A stretch of DNA of 40,537 nt from Nitrospirota bacterium (GTDB lineage Bacteria > Nitrospirota > Thermodesulfovibrionia > SZUA-242): NCBI GenBank assembly GCA_027021335.1, contig JALUUO010000063.1:1-40537 (forward strand), written 5' to 3'. The notes beneath the pieces were generated by a model, which had not been told where the DNA came from, did no database searches, and saw only the letters and a program-made list of their open reading frames with translations. A program made the position numbers and the translations under genes. Positions 8,032 to 15,414 of the stretch are shown here, piece after piece (positions within the stretch are counted from its first letter, which is position 1; the number at the start of each line of letters is the position of its first letter).

Positions 8032-9319
8032 TGCCTACCTCCTTTACTCTTATCTCTCCCGTTAACAGCTTTTGCATCAGCCCCTTTTTCTGTTCCTTCA
8101 ATTTCTCCAGTTTCTTTTTCAGCAGCTCAATCTCCCGGTCGCAGGAGGAAAGGACAGAGGCGATGCGGGTTTGTTCGGCTAAAGAAGGCAATGGTACTCG
8201 AATTTTCGAGAATTCTTGCCATCGCAAACTGCCGCGTCGGTCTACAGAAGAGTTAGTGTTGACACGAAATACATGCTGATATGTATCGGTTTTGAATAAA
8301 GCGTATAGATAAGGTGCAAAAACCTTTTCTGGATTCATTTCAAATATTGTATAAATCGGGCTTACGATTCCTGCATCTACATGATTTAAAAGGCCAATTG
8401 AGCCTTCTTCGATGTGATTGGAAGGAAAACCAAATTGTCCTCGTTTTATGATCTTATAATTTGATGTGTCATCGCTGTAGACTTTCTTTCCAAAGTATTC
8501 TAATGAATTTACAAAACCGTCATACTTGCAACAGGAAAGAACTGGATAATCAATCTGCTCCACGTTCTTTTCGGAAACTTCACGAGCAATTTCTGAGATT
8601 CTGGGATGCTTCCAATCTAATGGCAAATCGTAAAAATGTGTTTTGACCCTTTCATTTGCCGACCTAAACTGCGGAAATCTCATCCGGCCGGTGAGAAGCT
8701 GCTGCATCAGTCCTTTTTTGAGCCGCTCTTTGGCATCGATGAGCTTGCCCACCTGCTCAATGGCCCGGTCCCAGGCAGAGAGGATTTCAGCTATTTTTTT
8801 CTGTTCGGAAAGAGGGGGGAGGGGGATTCTGTAGGCTGAAAATTCAGATTTATTAACTATCGGCACCGCTTGTTCTGATGCCAGTGATTTTATTCTAGGA
8901 GATAATTTCAATAGAGCATAATAAAGGAATTCTTTTGTATCCTTATTATTTGATATAACTGCATTAATTTGTTGATTTGTAGCTAAGTCTTCGCCAGCTA
9001 TAGCCACCTTTCCAATCGTTGAACCAATGCATGTAAAAAGTGTACTTCCGGCGGGTATCTTCCTGCATATATTAAAACCAGTCATTGATAGTTTTTTTGC
9101 CGAATCGACAACATATTTACCGTTATCTAGGTCAGCTGGACCAACAAATAGAAACTTAGAGCCATAATATTCTGGTTTTTTGGTACTTGGGGTTGATCCT
9201 GTAATAACCTTTGCAACATCCCGAATGCGGACACACTCCCACTCTTCCGGTATCCACCCGACTTTGGTCTTTTTATAACCCGGCCGTCCTTCATTACGGG
9301 CTTTCTTTTTTGCTCTCAT
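8024..9319 (-). CDS. hsdS: Type I restriction enzyme, specificity subunit (two TRDs)
   Basis: HsdS chooses the DNA target for both methylation and cutting. The 431 residues show the standard layout: a first target-recognition domain beginning at GWIPEEWECVRI, a first conserved helix (PLPPLSEQKKIAEILSAWDR through KKGLMQQLLTG, about 165-210), a second recognition domain, and a second conserved helix (LPSLAEQTRIASVLSSCDR through KKGLMQKLLTG, about 377-424). The two conserved regions are clear internal repeats, as expected for a bipartite recognition site. The ATG at 9319 has AAGG upstream. It follows the TIGR04141-family gene by 12 bases and overlaps the coiled-coil gene by 8. Its first 12 codons are duplicated upstream at 10943-10974. 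The target sequence cannot be read from the protein. Confidence 0.95.
   Translation of the reverse strand: MRAKKKARNEGRPGYKKTKVGWIPEEWECVRIRDVAKVITGSTPSTKKPEYYGSKFLFVGPADLDNGKYVVDSAKKLSMTGFNICRKIPAGSTLFTCIGSTIGKVAIAGEDLATNQQINAVISNNKDTKEFLYYALLKLSPRIKSLASEQAVPIVNKSEFSAYRIPLPPLSEQKKIAEILSAWDRAIEQVGKLIDAKERLKKGLMQQLLTGRMRFPQFRSANERVKTHFYDLPLDWKHPRISEIAREVSEKNVEQIDYPVLSCCKYDGFVNSLEYFGKKVYSDDTSNYKIIKRGQFGFPSNHIEEGSIGLLNHVDAGIVSPIYTIFEMNPEKVFAPYLYALFKTDTYQHVFRVNTNSSVDRRGSLRWQEFSKIRVPLPSLAEQTRIASVLSSCDREIELLKKKLEKLKEQKKGLMQKLLTGEIRVKEVGSE
9280..9311. repeat. Direct repeat, copy 1 (5' end of hsdS)
   Basis: The bases ccggccgtccttcattacgg and the 11 that follow are repeated, with one mismatch at the end, at 10943-10974. 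In this copy they encode residues 4-12 of HsdS (KKKARNEGRP). Confidence 0.9.
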
Positions 9320-9331
9320 TATTATTAAACC

Positions 9332-10882
9332 TTATAGTCTTGTTTGTTGTTTTTTTCTATCAACATTATCTTTGATAAATACAACATGAGCCTGGATGCC
9401 CATTAGTTTCAGTCTTTCTAAAGTTCTTTTAAGACTGATACGAGAAAAAAGGGGAAGGTTGTCGGATTTCCCATATGCATCTTTCGCCGTGACAACACCG
9501 TAAACAACTACAAAAGCGCCTTTATTTACCAGATTTGAATATTGATTGTCCGTCAGCTTATTTAACTTTTTTCTGGATTCTTGATGGAGCCTTAACAGTT
9601 CTACGGAATTCAGCCCCTGATTAAACAAGTGGCTGAGAGCGGCGGAGCGGGTCGATATTTTAATGTGTATAAGGTGAATATGGTCATCTTTTTCCCTCAG
9701 CAAATCACAAGGCTCCACCTGTGTCTGGCCGTCGGGCGCAATGTTTTTTGTATCCAAACAAGCAACGCCATCATGGTTCTTCTCAATAGTGTTGTTGAAG
9801 TCTTTCTCCAATTTATCATAGCACTCATCTAAAATATCGTATTCGACAAATTGGGTATCAATTGAGTTTTTTATTTTATCAAGGTAGTCAGCATCAATAT
9901 GATACCACTCCCCCTCACATAGATGATAATGTGATGAATTTAAATCACAATCAAAGAGGAAACATTTGAAAACAGAGTAGCTTTTTATGGTTTGCCCGTT
10001 CTCGTCCTGTATGTTCAATTTGTGGCGCTTAAAGGTGTTTATCGTTACATCATTTGTTTGCTGCCTATCATTCAGATATTCCCTATAATGCAAGATGTAT
10101 ACGTCGTCGTAAGACTTATCAGTTCTTCCGGCGCCGCTATACTTGACTCTAAAGGAAGTTGCGTGATCGATAATATCCGGCACGCTTAGCACCAGTTCGA
10201 CAGCGTCATCATTGAATGCTGCAAGCAGCTGGTTATTCAGTTTTTCAACTATAGCCGGATCTTTTACGGGACTTATATTTTGAATATCGGGAAAGTTGTT
10301 CTTGTAATCATCCTTTTGATAAGTCTCTAATAATCTTTTGCAAAGATCAGGAATCTTTTCGGGGCTAACCTTGGATGAAATCCTGAGGCTGCAGGCCCCT
10401 GTAATATTCGTAAGAATATCTTTGTATTCATCCGCCACCGCTCCGGTCAGCCTTTTAATGATGGATTCATCGTGATTTATATCGAAAAAGGTAAGGTCAG
10501 AATTAGCTGGGCTCTGGATTCTTTCTCTTCTGGCTTTTTCCGGCTGTAGTACGTCGGTTGATTTTATCTTTTTGGGGTCTAATGCGTTTAGCGTTGCTCT
10601 CAACCCAAAATCATATTCATAGCTGTTCTCTTTCAGGTTGTGATAGGTGTGGCCGAATGTAATGGCAAAACAGCGGTTACTTACTGGAATAAAAACAATT
10701 GCGCCTTTGAGGGTCTGTCTCAAATCTTGGGAAATACCCCAATAGGTTTTCCACCATGGGTCGGCAGGGCGTTTGTCTGATAAATATAACACTGAGCCAT
10801 TTGGCAAATTTGACGCCTTTCTGCATTCCTTAAGCGTATGATCTTCTTTTAGAGAATTCTGAGCGTTAAAGCCGTCTTTCAA
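9332..10882 (-). CDS. TIGR04141/DUF6119-family sporadically distributed protein, N-terminus cut off by an amber codon
   Basis: The protein belongs to the 'sporadically distributed' TIGR04141 family, recognisable from LKDGFNAQNSLKEDHTL, GSVLYLSDKRPADPWWKTYW and AITFGHTYHNL. A C-terminal part is rich in conserved aromatic and charged stretches (IHLIHIKISTRSAALSHLFNQG). Function is unproven; members are patchy and often lie in defence islands. The natural start is ATG at 10913-10915 or 10916-10918, giving MAKSRSF then TAG (10892-10894) then IFLLKDGFNAQ, all in one frame. So a stop codon interrupts codon 8 of an otherwise complete 520-residue gene. The coordinates given begin at the first possible restart, a TTG at 10882 that has no ribosome site. 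The gene sits between two copies of a 31-bp direct repeat. Confidence 0.75.
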   Translation of the reverse strand: MKDGFNAQNSLKEDHTLKECRKASNLPNGSVLYLSDKRPADPWWKTYWGISQDLRQTLKGAIVFIPVSNRCFAITFGHTYHNLKENSYEYDFGLRATLNALDPKKIKSTDVLQPEKARRERIQSPANSDLTFFDINHDESIIKRLTGAVADEYKDILTNITGACSLRISSKVSPEKIPDLCKRLLETYQKDDYKNNFPDIQNISPVKDPAIVEKLNNQLLAAFNDDAVELVLSVPDIIDHATSFRVKYSGAGRTDKSYDDVYILHYREYLNDRQQTNDVTINTFKRHKLNIQDENGQTIKSYSVFKCFLFDCDLNSSHYHLCEGEWYHIDADYLDKIKNSIDTQFVEYDILDECYDKLEKDFNNTIEKNHDGVACLDTKNIAPDGQTQVEPCDLLREKDDHIHLIHIKISTRSAALSHLFNQGLNSVELLRLHQESRKKLNKLTDNQYSNLVNKGAFVVVYGVVTAKDAYGKSDNLPLFSRISLKRTLERLKLMGIQAHVVFIKDNVDRKKQQTRL

Positions 10883-10942
10883 TAAAAAAATCTAAAAACT
10901 TCTACTTTTTGCCATCATTATTTCCTCTTCTCTTTCCCTTTC

Positions 10943-10974
10943 TCCGGCCGTCCTTCATTACGGGCTTTCTTTTT
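10943..10974. repeat. Direct repeat, copy 2 (upstream of the TIGR04141 gene)
   Basis: This is the second copy of the 31-bp repeat at 9280-9311. On the minus strand it lies within a 19-codon ORF (GTG start about 10977, stop just before the TIGR04141 start) that reads KKKARNEGRPEKGKEKRK. Its first half is the HsdS N-terminus; its second half resembles the RhuM C-terminus (PEKGKGRKK). Confidence 0.85.
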
Positions 10975-11001
10975 CACTTTTAACTTTTCACTATTCACTT
11001 C
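10975..11001 (-). repeat. Heptanucleotide tandem repeat, about four units
   Basis: On the minus strand, 7-mers related to AAAAGTG (AATAGTG, AAAAGTT, AAAAGTG) run from the RhuM stop codon to the start of the 19-codon hybrid ORF. They match the unit and spacing of the tract at 6426-6467. Confidence 0.7.
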
Positions 11002-12044
11002 TTCCGCCCCTTGCCCTTCTCCGGCAGCATCTTCGCCGCTTCCTCAAGCTGTCTTAGGTAGTCCTCTTCTCCCAGAACTTCCTTGTATTCCCGGCGGCGG
11101 GCGGCGAATTTTTCATATTCAGCCTTGGCGTGATCCTCGGCAGATTGTTTGCTCACCTTGCCGGCATCGGGGAGAACTCTGCGGTCGTTGAACCGCAAGA
11201 ACTCATCTAGCTTCCGCTCCCAGTCTTTCATGAATATTTGTTTCCGGCGTCTCGCCTGGTCCTCGGCAAAGTCCAGCCACATGGTGACGATTCGGTTCAG
11301 TTCGTCAATCTCATTTTCTTTCAGATAGTTCTTGGCAATAGCCACATCGGTTTTGCGTACTTCATCACCTTTCCATGATGTCAATCCCATATTGGGCAAA
11401 AGATGGTCGGCCCGGCTCTTGATCAGCTCCGCCGCGGTCATGCCGGTGGCTGCGTAATGCAGCTTGTTCTGGATGATACTGAAAAATTGTGTGGTTTCCG
11501 GAAGCGATGATTCATAATCGGCGGACATGGCTAAAATCTCCCTGACCCGCAGATACATCCTACGCTCACTGGCCCGGATGTCGCGGATGCGCTCCAGCAT
11601 CTCGTCGAAATAATCCGGCACGGCAGAACCGGCCACCGGCGGATTTTTCAGCCGCTCGTCATCCATGGTGAAGCCCTTGACGATGTATTCTTTCAGCCGC
11701 TCGGTCGCCCAGATGCGGAACCGGGTGGCAATCAGGCTTTTTACACGATATCCCACGGAAATGATCATATCGAGATTGTAGAAATCGACCTGATAACGCT
11801 TGCCATCGGCGGCAGTTGTTGCAAATTTTGCAACAACTGAGTCTCGGGACAACTCGCCTTCCTTGAAAATGTTGCTGATGTGACGTGAAATCACGGACTT
11901 GTCACGCTGAAACAGCTCTGCCATCTGGTTGAGCGACAGCCAGACTGTCTCATCTTGAAGCCTGACCTCAATGCGGGGCTGCCCTGTACCCGTCTGATAA
12001 ATGAGAAGTTCCGAATGTGGAACCGGAAGATTTCTCTTGTTCAT
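10995..12044 (-). CDS. RhuM-family protein
   Basis: This 349-residue protein belongs to the RhuM (virulence RhuM, COG3943) family. The N-terminal part carries a DNA-binding-like motif, WLSLNQMAELFQRDKSVISRHI (about 33-54). The KilA-N/Bro-like section FYNLDMIISVGYRVKSL follows at about 87-103, then the family core WATERLKEYIVKGFTMDDER. The C-terminal third is highly charged and helical and ends in the lysine-rich EKGKGRKK. RhuM was named in a Salmonella pathogenicity island, but most relatives sit in type I restriction operons between hsdM and hsdS, as here. The biochemical role is unknown; regulation or DNA binding is suggested by the N-terminal motif. It starts inside the end of hsdM (4-base ATGA overlap), so the two are probably translated together. 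Confidence 0.9.
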   Translation of the reverse strand: MNKRNLPVPHSELLIYQTGTGQPRIEVRLQDETVWLSLNQMAELFQRDKSVISRHISNIFKEGELSRDSVVAKFATTAADGKRYQVDFYNLDMIISVGYRVKSLIATRFRIWATERLKEYIVKGFTMDDERLKNPPVAGSAVPDYFDEMLERIRDIRASERRMYLRVREILAMSADYESSLPETTQFFSIIQNKLHYAATGMTAAELIKSRADHLLPNMGLTSWKGDEVRKTDVAIAKNYLKENEIDELNRIVTMWLDFAEDQARRRKQIFMKDWERKLDEFLRFNDRRVLPDAGKVSKQSAEDHAKAEYEKFAARRREYKEVLGEEDYLRQLEEAAKMLPEKGKGRKK

Positions 12045-13561
12045 AACCCCAGCTCCTCCAGATACCTGTTCAGCTCTTTCTGTGTCTTTGCCAGTTCCGC
12101 CTCTATTGCCTGAATCTCCTTTTGAACGGCAGGAATATCGATGTCCTCTTCTTCCTCAAAGGTATCAACATAGCGGGGGATATTCAGATTGAATTCGGCT
12201 TCCTGAGTCTCTTCCAGCGTAGCCAGATGCGAGTATTTTTCGACTTCCGTAAAATCGCGGAAGGTGGTGACGATCCTTTCGATATCCTCATCCCGCAGGC
12301 GGTTCTGTTTCTTGCCGTCCTCGAACTCCCGGCTTGCGTCAATAAAGAGGACATGCTTGTCCCGCTCACTCTTTGCCTCCTCCCAGGATTTCCGACCCTT
12401 GTTGAAAACGAGAATTGCCGCCGGTATACCTGTGCCGTAGAAAAGTTGAGCTGGAAGCCCGATAACCGCCTCAAGGATATTCTCCTCGATGAAAGCTTTT
12501 CGGATGACGCCTTCCGCCCCGCTACGGAACAGAACCCCATGAGGAACAATGACTCCCACTTTGCCTTCACCCTCAAGCGCTATTTCGACCATGTGACTGA
12601 TAAAGGCGTAATCACCCCGGCTCTTTGGGGGAACCCCTCGCCAGAAGCGATTGAACCGGTCGTGACTTGCGTTTTCATGACCCCACTTATCCAGGGAGAA
12701 CGGAGGATTGGCAACCACGATATTGAACCGCATCAGTTCGTCGTTCTCGATTAACTTGGGGTTGTTGATGGTGTCGCACCATTCAATGCGGGCGGAATCC
12801 ATCCCGTGTAGGAACATGTTCATCCGACAAAGAGACCAGGTAGAACCGTTGGACTCCTGCCCGAAAAGGGCGAAGTTCTTGCTGCCAACTTCCTGGCCTA
12901 CCTTGATGAGGAGTGACCCTGATCCGCAGGCGGGATCACAGATGCGGTCCCCGTCTTTTGGAGCGAGCAACTTGGCGAGAAGAGTAGAAACTTCGGGCGG
13001 GGTGTAGAACTCACCAGCCTTCTTGCCCGCTCCAGCTGCAAAACGGGCGATCAGATATTCATAAACATCTCCGATCACATCACGATTGCCTATGCGTGAA
13101 GGACGGAGATCAAGACGATCGTCGGCAAAATCCTCAAGAAGATTTTTCAGGCGGCGGTTGCGTTCCTTGGTCTGTCCCAGGGCAGGTTCGCTGTTGAAGT
13201 CAATATTGCGAAACACATTTTCAAGTTTTGACTTATTGGCATCCTCTATTTTCTGAAGGGCGATATTGATAATCTCGCCGATATTGGGCTCGTCACGCTT
13301 ACTGTAGAGGAAATCAAAGTCCGATTCCGGAGGCACCACAAAACGTTCCCGGGCCAATGCTCTTTCCACTCGGGCCATATCACCATTATATTTTTTCTCG
13401 TATTCGGACCTTTTGTCCTTCCAAAGATCACTCATATACTTAATGAAGAGCATGGTAAGGATGTAATTCTTGTATTCCGACGGATCGACAGCGCCCCTGA
13501 ATGTATCGCATGCCCGCCAGACAACATCATTGATTTCTTTCTTGGAAACATGAGGACTCAT
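12041..13561 (-). CDS. hsdM: Type I restriction enzyme, methylase (M) subunit
   Basis: HsdM is the N6-adenine methyltransferase of the complex and uses S-adenosylmethionine. The 506 residues contain an N-terminal helical HsdM_N domain (FRGAVDPSEYKNYILTMLFI). The methylase core has the SAM-binding motif DPACGSGSLL (about 209-218) and the catalytic NPPF (285-288). A C-terminal coiled coil (EIQAIEAELAKTQKELNRYL) is of the type that contacts HsdS. Length and motifs are intact. It starts 3 bases after the stop of the one-TRD HsdS-like gene and overlaps RhuM by 4 bases. A second, badly decayed hsdM lies at 14841-15024 and is of a different subtype (GACGTGGMLTV motif). Confidence 0.96.
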   Translation of the reverse strand: MSPHVSKKEINDVVWRACDTFRGAVDPSEYKNYILTMLFIKYMSDLWKDKRSEYEKKYNGDMARVERALARERFVVPPESDFDFLYSKRDEPNIGEIINIALQKIEDANKSKLENVFRNIDFNSEPALGQTKERNRRLKNLLEDFADDRLDLRPSRIGNRDVIGDVYEYLIARFAAGAGKKAGEFYTPPEVSTLLAKLLAPKDGDRICDPACGSGSLLIKVGQEVGSKNFALFGQESNGSTWSLCRMNMFLHGMDSARIEWCDTINNPKLIENDELMRFNIVVANPPFSLDKWGHENASHDRFNRFWRGVPPKSRGDYAFISHMVEIALEGEGKVGVIVPHGVLFRSGAEGVIRKAFIEENILEAVIGLPAQLFYGTGIPAAILVFNKGRKSWEEAKSERDKHVLFIDASREFEDGKKQNRLRDEDIERIVTTFRDFTEVEKYSHLATLEETQEAEFNLNIPRYVDTFEEEEDIDIPAVQKEIQAIEAELAKTQKELNRYLEELGL

Positions 13562-13564
13562 TGT

Positions 13565-14149
13565 TTATTTCTCCTGTTCTTGGATTGCTTTTATACAAAC
13601 TGCTTTGACAAGACGCGATCGCAGCGAAGAAAGCCTGTCCAGAAGGAATTGCTCGTGCTTGGCGAGCGTTAGCATCTTTACAACTTTTTTCTGAACAGAA
13701 AGTGGCGGGATCTGGACTTGTAGGCGGGAAAGTGTGCTCTTAGAAATAAAAGACATCCCAGCCCCACGTGCCTGTGACTGAAAGTAGGCTTGCGCTTTCG
13801 ACTGATTCAGCCACCACGCTAGATATTGCGGGAGCAGGTTCTCGTTTTTCGTGCGAAGAATGTAGAAAGAACCTGCGGCAAGGGTATCCTTCAGGTCGTC
13901 TTCAATGCAGTAGGCAAAATGCACCACGCCACGAGCCTGAAAAAGTACATCTCCTCTACGCACAGAGTAAGTTTCAGGTTTTCGCTCAGGAAAAAAGGTA
14001 GTCAGGTTCTCGGATCGTAAGCGATGGAAAGAATCGAAATCTTTGCTTTGGATCAGGCGGTGCGTGCCTCGCGCCCTCTCCTTGATCCTGGTCTTAGCCT
14101 GGTATCCCACTTGGATACTGGCAACTGTCTTTAAAGCAACTTCTGTCAT
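13565..14149 (-). CDS. HsdS-like protein with a single target-recognition domain
   Basis: The 194 residues look like half of a specificity subunit. There is one target-recognition domain (about 5-140) with the family-typical VRRGDVLFQARG and NLLPQYLAWWLNQSKAQAYF. One conserved region follows (STLSRLQVQIPPLSVQKKVV), then a helix to the end. A complete HsdS has two of each. It is the first gene of the operon, directly before hsdM. Its leader is about 37 bases from the predicted promoter, and AAGG precedes the ATG. Half-S proteins can dimerise to form a working specificity subunit with a symmetric target, so this could give the methylase a second specificity besides the full HsdS at 8024-9319. 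It could instead be a regulatory or leftover subunit. It appears intact. Confidence 0.8.
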   Translation of the reverse strand: MTEVALKTVASIQVGYQAKTRIKERARGTHRLIQSKDFDSFHRLRSENLTTFFPERKPETYSVRRGDVLFQARGVVHFAYCIEDDLKDTLAAGSFYILRTKNENLLPQYLAWWLNQSKAQAYFQSQARGAGMSFISKSTLSRLQVQIPPLSVQKKVVKMLTLAKHEQFLLDRLSSLRSRLVKAVCIKAIQEQEK

Positions 14150-14192
14150 TTAAGCAACCTTATGGTGTCGGTATCAAGTCTACTGTTTAAAT

Positions 14193-14221
14193 AATATACA
14201 TAAAGAGGTCTTTGGTGTCAA
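14193..14221 (-). promoter_or_regulatory. Sigma70-like promoter of the restriction operon
   Basis: On the minus strand TTGACA (14216-14221) is followed after exactly 17 bases by TATATT (14193-14198). This is a near-consensus promoter, about 37 bases of leader upstream of the first operon gene at 14149. It is the strongest promoter-like sequence in the island. Confidence 0.7.
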
Positions 14222-14840
14222 GATAAAAATAAGTATGTCATCTACCGATTTCATTTTTGCATGCCAGGCCAGTTCTTGATGCGCCCCCAATTCATAAGAA
14301 TCTTTCTCATTGTGTAAACCCAGACAGGATAAGTAGCTGAATCTATAGCACTTGGCACCAGTACACGTCGGTACATGCTGGAGCCGCCGGGATGGAAGCC
14401 CTCGAGGCGCTCTATCCGCCGTCATTCTTCGAATTATGGCCTGACAAGTGGCGGGCAGGCGGGTTGATGGGTCGTCGAAGGTGAGAAGCTCCCCGTACCC
14501 CGTACACTGGGGCACAGTCGCCCGCTGTGGCACTTTGACACTCGCCGTCCATGGCTCGCACCCTTCGGGCGTGCCTTCGGCACGTCCAATTCGGATGTCC
14601 TGCCGAATTGTCATTGGGGTTCATTGACTGTTCTCTTGGGTTCATTGCCGATTCTGTCATGGTGCTTTCCCCTTTTTTGCCTGAGCGACCTGCCTTGCGC
14701 CGAGGCTTCGGCAGGCAGGTGAACCAGAGAGGCTCCCTCGAAAACTCCATAAGATCCTCGTGCCTGAACACGACCATGCTCATGGCAGGAACAGGCAGCT
14801 CCGGACAGCCGGTTTCTTCGGCCAGAACGGCGTCCAGAAA
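14222..14840. other. Degraded, GC-rich stretch with no supportable gene
   Basis: More than 600 bases between the operon promoter and the hsdM relic. Several overlapping frames stay open because of high GC, but none keeps protein-like composition. A minus-strand segment around 14690-14840 reads AFLDAVLAEETGCPELPVPA and then MVVFRHEDLMEFSREPLWF, which looks like eroded protein, but I cannot name it. Small hairpins such as the one around gcgtgccttcggcacgt near 14570 are present. It is best described as gene debris. Confidence 0.5.
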
Positions 14841-15024
14841 GGCAAGATCGCGGAGCGTTTCCTCGGTCGGCCCACGGTAAGCATCCCGCCGGTACCACAC
14901 GCACCGTCGTAGAGACTCTGCATGTGGCGGATTGAATATCGTCAGCGATCGGCCAGAAGATCAGGTTGGCCATCAGGCGGACGTCGGCGTCGCGCACCGG
15001 GTGATGGCGAATTCTGAAGATCAA
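14841..15024 (-). pseudogene. Relic of a second hsdM (type I methylase)
   Basis: Three short pieces in three frames spell part of an HsdM of the GACGTGG subtype. Bases 14920-15024 give RDADVRLMANLIFWPIADDI, matching the family segment 'TPRDVIRLMANLIF..IAD'. Bases 14870-14917 give SLYDGACGTGGMLTVG, the SAM-binding motif that follows it. Bases 14841-14867 give TEETLRDLA, as in 'AEETL'. The order is correct, but one-base shifts separate the pieces, and nothing before or after is preserved, so this is a dead fragment. It abuts the stop codon of the GIY-YIG gene. It is not a copy of the working hsdM, which has DPACGSGSLL. Confidence 0.7.
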
Positions 15025-15266
15025 AGTCGTTTTTTTGCAAAGGCGCGGCCGGATGGACTCTTTAAGTATCTCTCAAATTCCAACGCCTTTGTTCGATCAG
15101 TAAACGCAATGGCTGTTTTTATGCACCATGGCTTGTGCTTTGAACTATGTGGAACTTGGCCGGAGTTGTGCGATTTCAGGCGTGAATCAAGGTTTTCAGT
15201 GAAACCCGTATAATAATGTCTCGGATCAGATTCGGACTGTAAAATGTAAACATAGTAAAATTTCAC
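15021..15266 (-). CDS. GIY-YIG domain protein (small UPF0213/URI type)
   Basis: This 81-82-residue protein is a stand-alone GIY-YIG domain. The first motif is FYYVYILQS, the second YYTGFTENLDSRLKSHNSG, followed by the conserved HKPWCIKTAIAF and the glutamate of ALEFERYLKSPSGRAFAKKRL. Proteins of this size are usually annotated as putative endonucleases; the cellular role of the small forms is unclear. All family motifs are present, so it seems intact, in contrast to the debris next to it. The GTG at 15264-15266 is the likeliest start (a TTG lies one codon upstream). Such small GIY-YIG genes are often scattered and mobile in bacterial genomes. Confidence 0.85.
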   Translation of the reverse strand: MKFYYVYILQSESDPRHYYTGFTENLDSRLKSHNSGQVPHSSKHKPWCIKTAIAFTDRTKALEFERYLKSPSGRAFAKKRL

Positions 15267-15352
15267 CAAGGCCCATTCTTACAAGGCATACCGTCTTAAT
15301 CTTTCACAGGGCGTGCCGAGCCGTAGCTTCGAAACAGAAAAAACATATGCCC

Positions 15353-15414
15353 GCCTTCGCTTCACTGCTTCGGCGCGGCAGCCTTCCCTTCTCAACTAGT
15401 TTCGAAGCGAAGGC
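15353..15414 (-). terminator. Inverted repeat just after ssrA, possible terminator
   Basis: The 11-bp arms gccttcgcttc (15353-15363) and gaagcgaaggc (15404-15414) pair perfectly, and the second arm touches the CCA end of ssrA. On the minus strand a run of six T lies at 15338-15343, nine bases beyond the stem, which is further than in a canonical terminator. An alternative pairing (gcttcgaaac at 15326-15335 with gtttcgaagc at 15399-15408) also exists. The structure may serve termination or may belong to the island junction. Confidence 0.4.

Noticed and set aside
12122-12754. 210-codon plus-strand frame opposite hsdM
   Set aside because: Antisense shadow of a clear methylase gene; no protein-like motifs.
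14392-14484. 30-codon plus-strand frame reading MEALEALYPPSFFELWPDKW
   Set aside because: The composition looks protein-like, but it is too short, lacks a ribosome site and lies in gene debris. It may be a fragment of something older.
14180-14614. 144-codon minus-strand frame downstream of the hsdM relic
   Set aside because: It covers the strong operon promoter at 14193-14221 and its composition is erratic; it is probably open by chance.
1-15300. CRISPR array or cas genes in the island
   Set aside because: No regularly spaced repeats of 25-40 bases and no Cas motifs; the tandem repeats seen have 7- and 12-bp units without spacers.
1-15414. Integrase or transposase
   Set aside because: I looked for one because of the ssrA junction, but no tyrosine-recombinase or transposase motif is present in any frame I could follow.
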